64,000 bases of DNA, taken from NCBI RefSeq assembly GCF_004337445.1, contig NZ_SJZB01000012.1:16466-80465 (forward strand). The letters are read 5' to 3'. Under the pieces are notes generated by a model. That model did not search any database. It had not been told where the DNA came from and was given only the letters and a program-made list of their open reading frames with translations. Made by a program: the position numbers and the translations under genes. This document shows positions 19,125-28,537 of this stretch, one piece after another (position 1 is the stretch's first letter; each line of letters starts with the position of its first letter). Origin of the DNA: Parasulfuritortus cantonensis (GTDB lineage: Bacteria; Pseudomonadota; Gammaproteobacteria; Burkholderiales; Thiobacillaceae).

Positions 19125-21974
19125 ATGCAAGAAGCGCTGTTTCCGGAACTGGCCGAGCAGGATATTTCCACCGAAGTCCTGCTGGAGAAATACGCCAAGG
19201 GTACCGAGCAGAACGTCACCGACGTGCGCATGCGGGTCGCCCGCGCGCTCGCCGCGGTGGAGGACAAGAAGGGCCGGGCGCAATGGGAACGACGTTTCTT
19301 CGAGGCGATGGAAGCCGGCTTCATTCCCGGCGGCCGCATCAATTCCGCCGCCGGCACCGAACTCCAGGCGACCCTGATCAACTGTTTCGTGCAACCGGTC
19401 GGCGACGCCATCTCCGGCATCAACGACGGCAAGCCGGGCATCTACAACGCCCTCGAGGAGGCCGCCGAGACCATGCGCCGGGGCGGCGGGGTGGGCTACG
19501 ACTTCTCCACCATCCGGCCCAAGGGCGCCCTGGTGAAAGGCACCCAGTCGCGTGCCAGCGGCCCGATCTCCTACATGCGCGTCTTCGACCGCTCCTGCGA
19601 GACGGTGGAATCGGCCGGCGCCCGGCGCGGTGCCCAGATGGGCGTGCTGCGCTGCGACCATCCGGACATCGAGGACTTCATCCACGCCAAGGACCAGGGC
19701 GACCTGCGCAACTTCAACATCTCGCTCGGCGTCAGCGACGCCTTCATGCAGGCCGTACAGGACGACGGCGAGGTCGAGCTGGCGCACAAGGCCGAGCCGG
19801 GCGAGGAACAGAAGGCGTCCGGCGCCTACCAGCGCGGCGACGGCCTCTGGGTGTACCGCAAGGTCAAGGCGCGCGCCCTGTGGGCCCAGGTCATGCATTC
19901 CACCTACGACCATGCCGAGCCGGGCGTGCTGTTCCTCGACCGCATCAACAAGGACAACAACCTCGGCTACTGCGAGACCATCGAGGCCACCAACCCGTGC
20001 GGCGAGCAGCCCCTGCCGCCCTACGGCTGCTGCTGCCTGGGCTCGATCAACCTGACCCGGTTCGTGAAGTCCGGCTTCCTGCCCGAGGCCGAGTTCGACT
20101 TCGCGGCCCTGGCCAGGACGGTCGCCACGGCCGTGCGCATGCTCGACAACGTCCTCGACCTGACCGCCTGGCCGCTCGACAAGCAGCACGACGAGGCCCA
20201 GTCCAAGCGCCGCATCGGCCTCGGCTTCACCGGCCTGGGCGACACCCTGGTCATGCTCGGCCTGCGCTACGACACCGACCTGGCGCGCGTATTCGCCGGC
20301 AAGGCGGCCCAGTTCATGCGCGACGAGGCCTACAAGGCGTCCGTGGAACTGGCCAAGGAGCGCGGCCACTTCCCGCTCTTCAACCGCGACCTGTACCTGT
20401 CCGGCAGCAACTTCGCCTCGCGCCTGCCGGCCGAGATCAAGGCCGATATCCGCGAGCACGGCATCCGCAACTCGCACCTGCTCTCGATCGCCCCCACCGG
20501 CACCATCTCGCTCGCCTTCGCCGACAACGCCAGCAACGGCATCGAGCCGCCGTTCTCCTGGTACTACACGCGCAAGAAGCGCATGCCGGACGGCGGCCAC
20601 AAGGAATACCAGGTCGAGGACCACGCCTACCGCATGTACCGCGACCAGGGCGGCGTCATGGAGCAGTTGCCAAACAGCTTCGTCACGGCGCTGGAAATCT
20701 CCGCCCTCGACCACATGAAGATGGTCGCCGCAGTGGCACCCTACGTCGACTCGGCCATCTCGAAGACCGTCAACGTGCCGGCCGACTATCCGTTCGACGA
20801 CTTCGCGGAACTCTACAGCGCGGCCTGGAAGGCCGGCCTCAAGGGCATCACCACCTACCGTCCGAACGCGGTGCTCGGCAGCGTGTTGTCGGTGGAGAAG
20901 GAAAAGGTGGCGCCGCAGGACTTCCAGATCAGCGACGTCAACCGCCGCATCGAGATCAAGAACGTCCCGGCTCCGGTACTGGAGTCCCTCAAGTGGCCCG
21001 GCCGGCCCAAGCTGCCCGGCGGCAACATGGCCTGGAGCTACATGATCGAGTCGCCGCATGGCAGCTTCGCCCTGTTCGTCGGCCACGTCGAGAACGGCGG
21101 CGGCAAAGCCTGGCCGTTCGAACTCTGGGTCAACGGTGCCGAGCAGCCGCGCGGCCTCGGCGCCCTGGCCAAGACGCTGTCCATGGACATGCGCGCCAAC
21201 GACCGTGCCTGGCTGAAGCTGAAACTGGAGTCGCTGGCCAAGACGCGCGGCGACGACGCCTGCTTCATCCCCTTCCCGCCGCACGGCGAGTTGCGCTCCG
21301 TGCCCAGCATGGTGTCGGCCATGGCGCAGATCGTGCAGTGGCGCCTGGAACAGCTCGGCGCCCTCAACGTCGACGGCCCGAGCCCGCTGATGGACGTCCT
21401 GTTCAGCCACAAGGAACCGAAGACCGGCACCGACGGCACCCTGTCCTGGACGGTCGACGTGCTCAACCCGGCCTCCGACGACGACTTCGTCCTCGGCCTC
21501 AAGGAGATCACCCTGCCGGACGGCGTCACCCGCCCGTACTCGGTGTGGCTGTCGGGCGACTATCCGCGTGCCCTGGACGGCCTGTGCAAGATCCTGTCGC
21601 TCGACATGCGGGTGATCGACCCGGCCTGGATCGGCATGAAGCTGCGCAAGCTCCTGAACTATCAGGAGCCGCTCGGCGACTTCATGGCCAAGACGCCGGG
21701 GTCGGAGAAGAGCCAGACCTGGCCCTCCACCGTCGCCTACGTCGCCCAGCTGATCATCCACCGCTACGCCATGCTGGGCCTGCTCACCGAGGACGGCCAG
21801 CCGATCCAGCAGATGGGCATCCTGCAGGAGCCGGTCCACCAGGCCGGCCAGGCCCCGGCCGCCATGCCGGCGATGAAGGGCAAGCGCTGCAAGGAATGCG
21901 GCAACGAGACGGTGATCCGCAAGGATGGCTGCGACTTCTGCACCGCCTGCGGGGCGGTGGGGGCGTGCGGGTGA
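19125..21974 (+). CDS. nrdJ: adenosylcobalamin-dependent (class II) ribonucleoside-diphosphate reductase
   Basis: A 949-residue class II reductase that makes deoxyribonucleotides using adenosylcobalamin, independent of oxygen. Visible motifs are [10 protein letters not shown] (first redox Cys), [21 protein letters not shown] (active-site region) and [20 protein letters not shown] large C-terminal extension ends in a zinc-ribbon-like [13 protein letters not shown] tail. The ATG at 19125 follows GGGGAGA. The 16 preceding codons lack a ribosome site. Its presence implies B12 supply by synthesis or uptake. Confidence 0.94.
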   Translation: MQEALFPELAEQDISTEVLLEKYAKGTEQNVTDVRMRVARALAAVEDKKGRAQWERRFFEAMEAGFIPGGRINSAAGTELQATLINCFVQPVGDAISGINDGKPGIYNALEEAAETMRRGGGVGYDFSTIRPKGALVKGTQSRASGPISYMRVFDRSCETVESAGARRGAQMGVLRCDHPDIEDFIHAKDQGDLRNFNISLGVSDAFMQAVQDDGEVELAHKAEPGEEQKASGAYQRGDGLWVYRKVKARALWAQVMHSTYDHAEPGVLFLDRINKDNNLGYCETIEATNPCGEQPLPPYGCCCLGSINLTRFVKSGFLPEAEFDFAALARTVATAVRMLDNVLDLTAWPLDKQHDEAQSKRRIGLGFTGLGDTLVMLGLRYDTDLARVFAGKAAQFMRDEAYKASVELAKERGHFPLFNRDLYLSGSNFASRLPAEIKADIREHGIRNSHLLSIAPTGTISLAFADNASNGIEPPFSWYYTRKKRMPDGGHKEYQVEDHAYRMYRDQGGVMEQLPNSFVTALEISALDHMKMVAAVAPYVDSAISKTVNVPADYPFDDFAELYSAAWKAGLKGITTYRPNAVLGSVLSVEKEKVAPQDFQISDVNRRIEIKNVPAPVLESLKWPGRPKLPGGNMAWSYMIESPHGSFALFVGHVENGGGKAWPFELWVNGAEQPRGLGALAKTLSMDMRANDRAWLKLKLESLAKTRGDDACFIPFPPHGELRSVPSMVSAMAQIVQWRLEQLGALNVDGPSPLMDVLFSHKEPKTGTDGTLSWTVDVLNPASDDDFVLGLKEITLPDGVTRPYSVWLSGDYPRALDGLCKILSLDMRVIDPAWIGMKLRKLLNYQEPLGDFMAKTPGSEKSQTWPSTVAYVAQLIIHRYAMLGLLTEDGQPIQQMGILQEPVHQAGQAPAAMPAMKGKRCKECGNETVIRKDGCDFCTACGAVGACG

Positions 21975-21989
21975 GGGTACTGAGAAGTG

Positions 21990-22478
21990 ATGGATACGCT
22001 GATCGCATGCGTCTCACTACTCGTCTCCATCATCGCCTTGGCGATATCCGTAAGGTTTTGGCAGCAATCCTTCAGACCCATCGTGACGGCGGCAGTGAAG
22101 ACGCACTCTGGAGGGAGTGAAGCCATCCATTACAGCCTGGTGCTGATGAACTCGGGCGCGATCCCCGCAAAGAATGTTGTGCTTCGCGCAAATCAAAGGT
22201 CGCTTCATGGAGCGCTGGGTGATGAGGCGACAGAAGAAAATAGACGACGATGGCTCGCCTGTTTTTCCGACAGAGCAGCAGTAGCTGTTTTGCAGAACGG
22301 CGACAGGGCTTCTTGTTCGTTTGGGGTGACAAAACGCAACAATGCTGGCTTCTGGAAGTACAAATCGGTCATCAAAATATCGATTGAGTATGAAGGTTGG
22401 TTTGGTCGCAAATATTCAGAACCCCAAGAACTACTGATTGCTGATTCCGATAGCTTCACGGGTTTTTCTTGGGGTTAG
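21990..22478 (+). CDS. membrane-anchored orphan protein, lower GC
   Basis: A 162-residue protein with an N-terminal membrane helix (about 3-24) followed by a soluble beta-rich domain (HYSLVLMNSGAIPAKNVVLRA). Base composition and codon use are clearly more A/T-rich than the neighbours, suggesting recent acquisition. The start may be GTG 21987 or ATG 21990. It begins 15 bases after nrdJ. Single-gene proteins of this layout are often found in accessory DNA. No function is recognised. Confidence 0.65.
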   Translation: MDTLIACVSLLVSIIALAISVRFWQQSFRPIVTAAVKTHSGGSEAIHYSLVLMNSGAIPAKNVVLRANQRSLHGALGDEATEENRRRWLACFSDRAAVAVLQNGDRASCSFGVTKRNNAGFWKYKSVIKISIEYEGWFGRKYSEPQELLIADSDSFTGFSWG

Positions 22479-22690
22479 CGATCACAGTGCCGATGTGGGC
22501 TTCTGAGAGGAATCTGGGGCCTCCGGCTTCGCCGCAGTCCGTTCTGGCTGCCGGGGGTTACGGACTAGGTGTTTCGTACCGGTAACACCTGGTTACATCT
22601 GCACCGTAAACGGGAAATTTCTCCCTAGCAGGCGACGCGCACGATGACTCCACCCGTGATCGACGGGGTTCAACCTGAATGGAGTCCACC

Positions 22691-23002
22691 ATGAACGCAC
22701 CATCCAAATCCGTCGCCGCCCTGGCGGCCGCCACCCTGCTGTCCGCCACCGTGCCCGCCCAGGCGGCGATGGGGCCGTGCATGCCCATGATGATGTTCGG
22801 CGCCGGCGCACCGGCCTGCAACAGCCAACCGGCGCCGCAGGAACGCAACCAGGCCTGCGCCGTGCCGCAGGAGAACGCGGGGCCGGCCCGGGGTTGCGCC
22901 GGCAATCCGCAGATGGGCGCCATGATGGGCGACATGGCCGCCGGCGGCATGGGTATCGCCATGGCGGTCATGGGCGCGATCTTCGGCCCTCCGCACCAGT
23001 AA
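22691..23002 (+). CDS. small exported Met/Cys-rich protein
   Basis: A 103-residue protein with a clear signal peptide (cleavage likely after AQA near residue 29). The mature part has four cysteines (in GPCMPMMM, APACNS, NQACAV and RGCAGN) and many methionines, ending in a Gly/Met-rich segment. Such composition suits metal, especially copper, binding, but that is inference. GGAG lies 6 bases before the ATG. A strong hairpin follows the stop, so it is probably a one-gene transcript. Confidence 0.7.
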   Translation: MNAPSKSVAALAAATLLSATVPAQAAMGPCMPMMMFGAGAPACNSQPAPQERNQACAVPQENAGPARGCAGNPQMGAMMGDMAAGGMGIAMAVMGAIFGPPHQ

Positions 23003-23011
23003 GCCGCCCCG

Positions 23012-23035
23012 GACCCCGTCCGTCCGGACGGGGTC
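23012..23035 (+). terminator. GC hairpin after the Met/Cys-rich gene
   Basis: A perfect 11-bp stem (GACCCCGTCCG / CGGACGGGGTC) with a two-base loop, 10 bases after the stop at 23002. There is no proper U-tract, so termination may be weak or the hairpin may protect the mRNA end. Confidence 0.6.
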
Positions 23036-23133
23036 TGTCGCATTTCCGACCACGGCCCGGGGTCTGGCACGACCCGCGCACGGGGTTGGGCGTGGATTCA
23101 TATATCAATCAACAAGATAGTTGCGCTCTTGGG

Positions 23134-23151
23134 TTGGCACGACGATTGCCA
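23134..23151 (+). promoter_or_regulatory. sigma-54 (RpoN) promoter
   Basis: TTGGCACG-N4-TTGCCA, with the -24 GG at 23136-23137 and the -12 GC at 23148-23149, separated by exactly ten bases, a near-consensus RpoN site. Transcription should begin near 23161, so the downstream gene starts at ATG 23190 rather than at earlier in-frame codons. An AT-rich stretch at 23100-23120 (ATCAATCAACAA) resembles a degenerate IHF site. Confidence 0.8.
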
Positions 23152-23189
23152 CTCTGGGAAGAACGATGGGATTCCCAGGTGACTCGACC

Positions 23190-23741
23190 ATGCCGGCCGA
23201 ACAGGAAATGCAACAGATCAAGCATCGGATCGCGGAGGTGTATGCCCGGCGCGAGCGGCTCAAGCAGGCGCTCGCCGCAGGCGAACTGGCAGCGCGCGCC
23301 GGTTTTGCGCAACTGGAGACCACCGACCGCGAGTTGTCCGAGCTGGACAGCCGCTACAAGACCTTGTGGGACGCGGCGAACCCGCGCCGGGCCGGCCATC
23401 CCGCGGCCGCCTGGGCGCGCCGTACGGTCTTCGCGCCGGCGCAGCTGGACTGCGTGGCGGCGATCATGCTCAAGGTGCTGGACGGCAAGTGCAAGATGGG
23501 GCCGGCCGACAAGGCGGCCATCACGGCCGTCTACGACGTCGTCAAGGGGCAGGCGGGCGAGTCGCTCGCCGACGAGGTGCACGACTTGATCGCGGCCGCC
23601 CGCCAGGGCATGGACGCCGACCTGGCGGCGACGGTGCACGGTTGGCGCACGCGCGCGGAGGCGCTGATCGCCAAGCCGGTCATGAAGGATTTCAAGGCAT
23701 TTATCGGGGCCGCCATGCCCCGCACCGAGGAGACGACATGA
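23190..23741 (+). CDS. coiled-coil protein of unknown function under a sigma-54 promoter
   Basis: A 183-residue helical protein. Residues 1-55 form a probable coiled coil (IKHRIAEVYARRERLKQAL). The rest is a helical domain with two cysteines (LDCVAAIMLKVLDGKCKMG) and no signal peptide. The start at 23190 is chosen because AGGTGA lies 6 bases before it and the sigma-54 start site falls downstream of the earlier codons. It overlaps the rhodanese gene by 4 bases. I do not recognise the family. Sigma-54 control suggests nitrogen, motility or stress-related expression. Confidence 0.75.
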   Translation: MPAEQEMQQIKHRIAEVYARRERLKQALAAGELAARAGFAQLETTDRELSELDSRYKTLWDAANPRRAGHPAAAWARRTVFAPAQLDCVAAIMLKVLDGKCKMGPADKAAITAVYDVVKGQAGESLADEVHDLIAAARQGMDADLAATVHGWRTRAEALIAKPVMKDFKAFIGAAMPRTEETT

Positions 23742-24511
23742 ACTATTATCAAGACATCCAGCCGGCCGAGGTGGCCGCCCTGCGTGCCGAGTCCGAGCTG
23801 CTGGTCATCGACATACGCGACTCCGGCAGCTATGCGCGCGCCCACCTGGACGGCGCCCAGCCGGTCTCGGACGCCCTGCTCCAGCAGCTGCTGCGCAGCC
23901 GGCAACGCCAGCGCCCGGTGCTGGTGTACTGCTATCACGGCAACAGCAGCCGCGACATCTGCGACTTCATCGCCGGCTTCGGCTTCACCCGGGTGCACAA
24001 CCTGGTCGGCGGCTGGCAGGCCTGGGAACAGTACGCGGCCGGCGCGGTGTCCGGTCCCGACCTGGCGGACTGGCTGGCACGCCGGGGCTTCCCGGCCGAC
24101 GGCGGCATCCACTGCCGGATCGACAACGGCATGTCGCCGCTCATGGTCGCGGCGCTGGCCGGCGAACGCGAGGTGGTGGCGGCCCTCCTGGCGCAGGGTG
24201 CCGATCCCAACCACGTCAACGACGACGACCATCACGCCCTCTGGTTCGCCTGCGTGCACGGCGATCCGGAGCTGGTCGGCCTGCTCCTGGGGCGCGGCGC
24301 CGATGTCGACAACCAGAACGTCAACGGCGCCACCTGTGCCATCTACGCCGCCTCGACCGGCAAGCTGGACGTGCTCAAGCGCCTGGTCGAGGCCGGCGCC
24401 GACCTCGGCAAGGAGACCACGGGCGGCTACGACGCGCTCGCCAGCGCCTCCACCCTGCCGGTGTTGAAGTACCTGCGCACCGTGGTCGCGGAGGCGCGCC
24501 TCGCCGCCTGA
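23738..24511 (+). CDS. rhodanese (GlpE-type) - ankyrin repeat fusion
   Basis: A 257-residue fusion. Residues 1-105 are a rhodanese domain with active-site Cys65 in the loop CYHGNSS, identical to the GlpE-type thiosulfate sulfurtransferase loop. Residues about 128-245 hold ankyrin repeats (SPLMVAALAGEREVVAALLAQGADPN, and ALWFACVHGDPELVGLLLGRGADV). The ATG overlaps the upstream gene stop by 4 bases, forming a two-gene sigma-54 operon. A sulfur-carrier or persulfide-delivery role to a protein partner bound by the ankyrin part is inferred. Confidence 0.88.
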   Translation: MNYYQDIQPAEVAALRAESELLVIDIRDSGSYARAHLDGAQPVSDALLQQLLRSRQRQRPVLVYCYHGNSSRDICDFIAGFGFTRVHNLVGGWQAWEQYAAGAVSGPDLADWLARRGFPADGGIHCRIDNGMSPLMVAALAGEREVVAALLAQGADPNHVNDDDHHALWFACVHGDPELVGLLLGRGADVDNQNVNGATCAIYAASTGKLDVLKRLVEAGADLGKETTGGYDALASASTLPVLKYLRTVVAEARLAA

Positions 24512-24674
24512 GCGGCATTGCCCGGCGGCGCGCAGGGAGTAGAATGCCGGCCCCTGGCGCGTGCCGGGTTCCATGACGGCCATCCGGCGGTCGGGCGCGG
24601 GTCGCGATCACGGCCGCGCCGGCCGGGGTGGGGTGTCCTGGCCGGACGCCCGCAACCTTTCCGGCCGGCCTGTC

Positions 24675-25292
24675 ATGTCCCTGATCTATGTTCTCGACCT
24701 GTGCGCAGTCTCCGTGTGCGCCATCACCGCTACCCTGGAGGCTCGCCGCAGCGAACTCGACCTGTTCGGGGTGACGGTGATCGCGGTCATCGCCGGGATC
24801 GGCGGCGGCACCGTGCGCGACCTCCTGCTCGGGCGCCTGCCGGTCTACTGGGTCTATGACGCCAGCTACGTGGTGGTCGGCCTGGTGGCGGGCACGTTGA
24901 CGTTCTTCCTGGCCCGGCGCCTGGTCCTGCCCAAGAACTTCTTCCTGATCCCGGATGCCGTGGGCATGGCGCTGTTCACCGTGATCGGCACCAGCATCGC
25001 CCTCGGCCTGGGCACGCCCTCGCTGGTTGCCGCTCTGATGGGCGTGATCACCGCGGTGTTCGGCGGCGTCATACGCGACATCCTGTGCAACGAGGTGCCG
25101 CTGATCTTCCGGACCGACATCTATGCCACGGCCTCCCTGGCCGGTGCCGGGGTGCTCATCGCCCTGGATGCCCTGGGCATCGGCCACAACGCGGCGGTGC
25201 TCATCGCCATGGTCGGCACCGTGGCGATCCGCCTGGCCGCCATGCGCTGGCACATCCAGTTGCCGCGCCTGCGCGACGAAGGCGCGGCCTGA
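24675..25292 (+). CDS. TRIC-type (UPF0126/YicG) cation channel family protein
   Basis: A 205-residue membrane protein with two homologous three-helix halves, each carrying the glycine motif: GIGGGTVRDLLLGRLPVYWV and GVITAVFGGVIRDILCNEVP. Prokaryotic TRIC homologues form trimeric monovalent-cation channels; some relatives have been linked to glycine transport. The ATG at 24675 starts at MSLIYVLDL; the longer frame lacks hydrophobic or ribosome-site support. Confidence 0.9.
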   Translation: MSLIYVLDLCAVSVCAITATLEARRSELDLFGVTVIAVIAGIGGGTVRDLLLGRLPVYWVYDASYVVVGLVAGTLTFFLARRLVLPKNFFLIPDAVGMALFTVIGTSIALGLGTPSLVAALMGVITAVFGGVIRDILCNEVPLIFRTDIYATASLAGAGVLIALDALGIGHNAAVLIAMVGTVAIRLAAMRWHIQLPRLRDEGAA

Positions 25293-25299
25293 GGGCGGC

Positions 25300-25926
25300 T
25301 CAGGCCGCGGGCCGGCGTCGGAAGACTTCCTGGCCGGCGCGCCGGGCGAGCACGCCGGCGGCCTCGGTCATGACCTCGTAGAGGGCGCGCGCGAGGCGGT
25401 CGCGCAGGGGGGCCAGCAGCATGGGCATGTGCAACGCGCCGGCCAGCGCGCGCGTCTCCCGGGCGTACAGGTGCAGCAGTTCGTGCACCTGGCGTTCCAG
25501 TTCGGCGCGCGGGTAGGCCGCCTGGCAGGCCGACCGGGCGCCCCGGCCGTCCGGCCAGGCGGACAGGACGGCGTGCGCGGCGCTGCCCAGGCGTTCGATG
25601 CGCTGGCGCCGGATCGGCTCGATCTCGTCGTAGCGGATGACGATGTCGACCGGAATGCCGGCGACGTTGCGCAGGAAATGGCGGTCGACGTCGCGCGCGG
25701 CGGCGAGCAGTTCGCGCACCGCGTCGGCGCCCAGGGGCGCGCCGGCCCGCCGGATGACCAGGGTGTCCTTCTTGATTTCCTTGGCGACGTTCTGGTTCAG
25801 GAAGTGTTCCAGCCAGGGCAGCGCCATGCGTACCGGCAGGCGGTCGTTCAGGCCGACCGCGACGTGCCGGCTGAACGCACGCAACAGGGAGCGGTTACAC
25901 GAGGCCAGCGCGTCAGCGCGATCCAT
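25300..25926 (-). CDS. conserved helical protein of unknown function
   Basis: A 208-residue, Arg/Ala/Leu-rich helical protein without signal peptide or membrane helix. Segments such as IVIRYDEIEPIRRQRIERL and VHELLHLYARETRALAGAL suggest a soluble helical bundle. Its first 14 bases lie within the end of the upstream methyltransferase gene, so the two are co-transcribed. I do not recognise the family and assign no function. Confidence 0.7.
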   Translation of the reverse strand: MDRADALASCNRSLLRAFSRHVAVGLNDRLPVRMALPWLEHFLNQNVAKEIKKDTLVIRRAGAPLGADAVRELLAAARDVDRHFLRNVAGIPVDIVIRYDEIEPIRRQRIERLGSAAHAVLSAWPDGRGARSACQAAYPRAELERQVHELLHLYARETRALAGALHMPMLLAPLRDRLARALYEVMTEAAGVLARRAGQEVFRRRPAA

Positions 25927-26722
25927 GCTTGGGCCGGTGCTTGGCCACGCCCGGACAGGGGCCGCCAGGCCGGCCCTTGACCGCCCGGTGCAGGCCCACC
26001 ATGCCGCCCAGGAGCGATTGCCCCTCGACCTCGCAGTAGCCGATGCCGCGCAGGACCTCCGACAGTTCCTCGGTGGTGTAGAAGGCTTCGAGGGCGTCGA
26101 TGAAATAGGTCTGCGCGTTCATCGCCGCCCGCCCGCTCCGGTAGAGCAGGCCGGTGACCGGCAGGCTCAGGCGCAGGTAGCCGTAGTAGAGCTTCTCCAC
26201 CACCGGGTTGCCCGGGCGCAGCATGTCGCAATGGTGGAAGTGGCCGCCCGGCTTGAGCACCCGGTGAATCTCGCGGAACAAGTCGTGCACGCGCAGGTGG
26301 CGCGACGCCCATTGCAGGGTGATGACGTCGAAATGGTTGTCCGGGAAGGGCAGCACGTGGACGTCGCCGATGGTGCTGTCGATGTGCAGGCCGAGCGCCT
26401 CGGCGCGCTGGCGGCCAACTTCCTGCATGGCGGCGCTGCGGTCGATGGCGTGCACCGTCAGGGTGGGTTCGCGCTTGAGCAGGGCGATGCCGACCGCGTT
26501 GGTGCCGGCGCAGACGTCGAGCACGCGCTCTCCGGGCTGGAGGTCGATCATGGCCATGAAGCGGCGCGAGAACCAGTCCCACAAGCCGAGGCTGGCGATC
26601 CGGTTGGCGCGGTCGTAATACGGCGCCACGTCGACGAAGATGTCGTCGAGATCGTTCTTCCAGACGGAGCCGAAGCGGCTGAGACGGAATTCGTCACGTT
26701 CTGCGATGGGGGGAGGACTCAT
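25913..26722 (-). CDS. UbiE/MenG-like class I SAM methyltransferase
   Basis: A 269-residue methyltransferase. The start MSPPPIAERDEFR is followed by VWKNDLDDIFVDVAPYYDRANRIASLGLW, the N-terminal signature of UbiE-like quinone C-methyltransferases. Motif I is VLDVCAGTNAVGIALL, and later motifs are FDVITLQWASRHLR and LKPGGHFHH. The third motif-I residue differs from the usual DxGxG. It is coupled to the unknown gene at 25300 and divergent from a B12 radical SAM gene. Quinone or other isoprenoid methylation is possible. An upstream GTG/ATG start is possible. Confidence 0.85.
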   Translation of the reverse strand: MSPPPIAERDEFRLSRFGSVWKNDLDDIFVDVAPYYDRANRIASLGLWDWFSRRFMAMIDLQPGERVLDVCAGTNAVGIALLKREPTLTVHAIDRSAAMQEVGRQRAEALGLHIDSTIGDVHVLPFPDNHFDVITLQWASRHLRVHDLFREIHRVLKPGGHFHHCDMLRPGNPVVEKLYYGYLRLSLPVTGLLYRSGRAAMNAQTYFIDALEAFYTTEELSEVLRGIGYCEVEGQSLLGGMVGLHRAVKGRPGGPCPGVAKHRPKHGSR

Positions 26723-26939
26723 GATGTGTGCGTGAAGTTGTGAAACCAGCCCGCATTCTACCGTACCGGGACCGGCCACCCGGCCCGAGCCCGGGCCGCC
26801 GGGTCGGGCGAGGGCGGTGGCCGTGGCGGCTATGGGACACTGTTGGTCGTTCGGCGCCCCGGGCGTTGCGTCCCGGAAGACGGGGATTAGCGATTCCTAA
26901 TATACTATGGGCCGCCTTTGTAGCAGTCGTAACGCATGC

Positions 26940-28472
26940 ATGTCTAAGCCAGTCGAAACCATCCTTTATGTTCGTCTGCCGGTCTGGAAGATCTATCCGG
27001 GCGGCGTCCTCTATGTGGCCGATTTCATCCACAAGCAGCGTCCCGGCGTGCGCCAGGAACTGCTCGACATGGCGCTGGTGCCGCCGGGCGAGCGCCAAGC
27101 GGCGCTGCGTGGCCGCATCGAGGCGCTGAAGCCGGACGTGGTGGCCTTCTCGTGGCGCAACATGCAGACCTTCGGGCCGCATCCGGAGAACGATGCCCTC
27201 GACGTGGTCATGAACTTCGACTACTCGCCGAAGCCGTGGCGCCGGGTCAAAGCGGCCTGGGACGCGGTCGGCATCATCTGGGACTACGCCGCGTCGCGCC
27301 TGCGCAACTTCGGCTACATGAAGCTGGTGCGCAAGCTGCTGCCGGAGGCGCGCATCGTGGTCGGCGGCACCGCGGTGTCGATCTTCGGCAAGTACGTCGC
27401 CGAGAAATGCCCGACCGATACCGTGGTGGTCGTGGGCGAGGGCGAGGAAGCCATGCTTTCCGTGGTCGACGGCTTCGAGAACCCGGCCGGGCATTACTAC
27501 TACAAGGACCGCGCCGGCCGCGTGACCCATCGGCCGGCCGAGGAGACCTTCGACCTGGCACACCTGACGGCGGTCGACTTCGCCTACATCGAGACGATGT
27601 TCCCGCAGTTCCGCGAGTACCTGGACGGCTACATCGGCGTGCATACCAAGCGTGGCTGCCCGTTCCAATGCCATTTCTGCCTGTACAACAAGATCGAGGG
27701 CGCACACCAGCGCTTCCGCGACCCGGCCGAGGTGGCCAAGGAGGTCGAGACCCTGAACAAGGTCTACGGGGTCAAGTACATCTGGTTCACCGATGCCCAG
27801 TTCTGCTCGACCCTGCGCAGCACCCGCCACGTCGAGGACATCCTGGACGAGATGATGGCGCGCCAGGTGGAGGTCTACTGGACCGGCTACCTGCGCCTGA
27901 ACCACCTGACCGCGGACATCGCCCGCAAGATGCTGAAATCCGGCCTGATCAGCATCGACCTCTCGTTCACCGGCACCCAGGACGTGATCGACAGCCTGAC
28001 CCTGGGCTATGACCTCGACCAGCAGATGGAAGCCTTCAAGCTGTTCAAGGAGGCCGGCCACACCGACCAGCAGGTCAAGCTGTACATGCCGCTCAACGCG
28101 CCGGGCGAAACCGAGGCGACGCTGCTCGCGACGATTGACCGGATCAAGGACCTGTACCGCATGTTCGGGCGCGACAGCGTGCTGCCGTTCATCTTCTTCA
28201 TCGGCATCCAGCCCAATACCCCGGTCGAGAAGCGTCTGATCGCCGAGGGCTATCTGAAGGCCGGTTACGACCCGCTCACCCTCAACCCGTTCACGATCAA
28301 GAAGCTGCTCTACAACCCGGATCCGCTCGGCCGTCTGATCGCCCAGGCCTATCTCGAGGCCATGGAGACGCACAACCCGGGCAGCGACTACATCGGCCGC
28401 GCGACCATGGAGATACTGGAGCGCCGCCTGCGCAGCCCGGGCGATCAGCCGGAGTTGCAGATGGCGGTCTGA
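26940..28472 (+). CDS. cobalamin-binding-domain radical SAM enzyme
   Basis: A 510-residue radical SAM protein. The N-terminal 200 residues form a Rossmann-like B12-binding domain (VVGGTAVSIFGKYVAEKC, VVVGEGEEAML) without an obvious DxHxxG base-off motif. The 4Fe-4S motif CPFQCHFC (Cys240, CX3CX2C) starts the radical SAM barrel. Family B includes BchE, HpnR/HpnJ-like and antibiotic methyltransferases, so methylation or ring chemistry on a lipid or tetrapyrrole is possible. The substrate cannot be told. It is followed by a strong terminator. Confidence 0.9.
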   Translation: MSKPVETILYVRLPVWKIYPGGVLYVADFIHKQRPGVRQELLDMALVPPGERQAALRGRIEALKPDVVAFSWRNMQTFGPHPENDALDVVMNFDYSPKPWRRVKAAWDAVGIIWDYAASRLRNFGYMKLVRKLLPEARIVVGGTAVSIFGKYVAEKCPTDTVVVVGEGEEAMLSVVDGFENPAGHYYYKDRAGRVTHRPAEETFDLAHLTAVDFAYIETMFPQFREYLDGYIGVHTKRGCPFQCHFCLYNKIEGAHQRFRDPAEVAKEVETLNKVYGVKYIWFTDAQFCSTLRSTRHVEDILDEMMARQVEVYWTGYLRLNHLTADIARKMLKSGLISIDLSFTGTQDVIDSLTLGYDLDQQMEAFKLFKEAGHTDQQVKLYMPLNAPGETEATLLATIDRIKDLYRMFGRDSVLPFIFFIGIQPNTPVEKRLIAEGYLKAGYDPLTLNPFTIKKLLYNPDPLGRLIAQAYLEAMETHNPGSDYIGRATMEILERRLRSPGDQPELQMAV

Positions 28473-28492
28473 CCGCGGCCGCGACGGCCATG

Positions 28493-28519
28493 AAAAGGGC
28501 GGGAATTCCCGCCCTTTTT
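28493..28519. terminator. bidirectional intrinsic terminator
   Basis: A perfect palindrome: AAAAGGGCGGGAA then TTCCCGCCC and a T-run. It ends the radical SAM transcript and, on the other strand, the DUF302 gene, whose stop is at 28538. Confidence 0.9.
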
Positions 28520-28537
28520 CGTTTCCCGGGGCTAACC

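Noticed and set aside
22570..22620. GTAAC-N5-GTTAC inverted repeat as an operator
   Set aside because: Five-base arms are too short to be significant in an intergenic stretch without other support.
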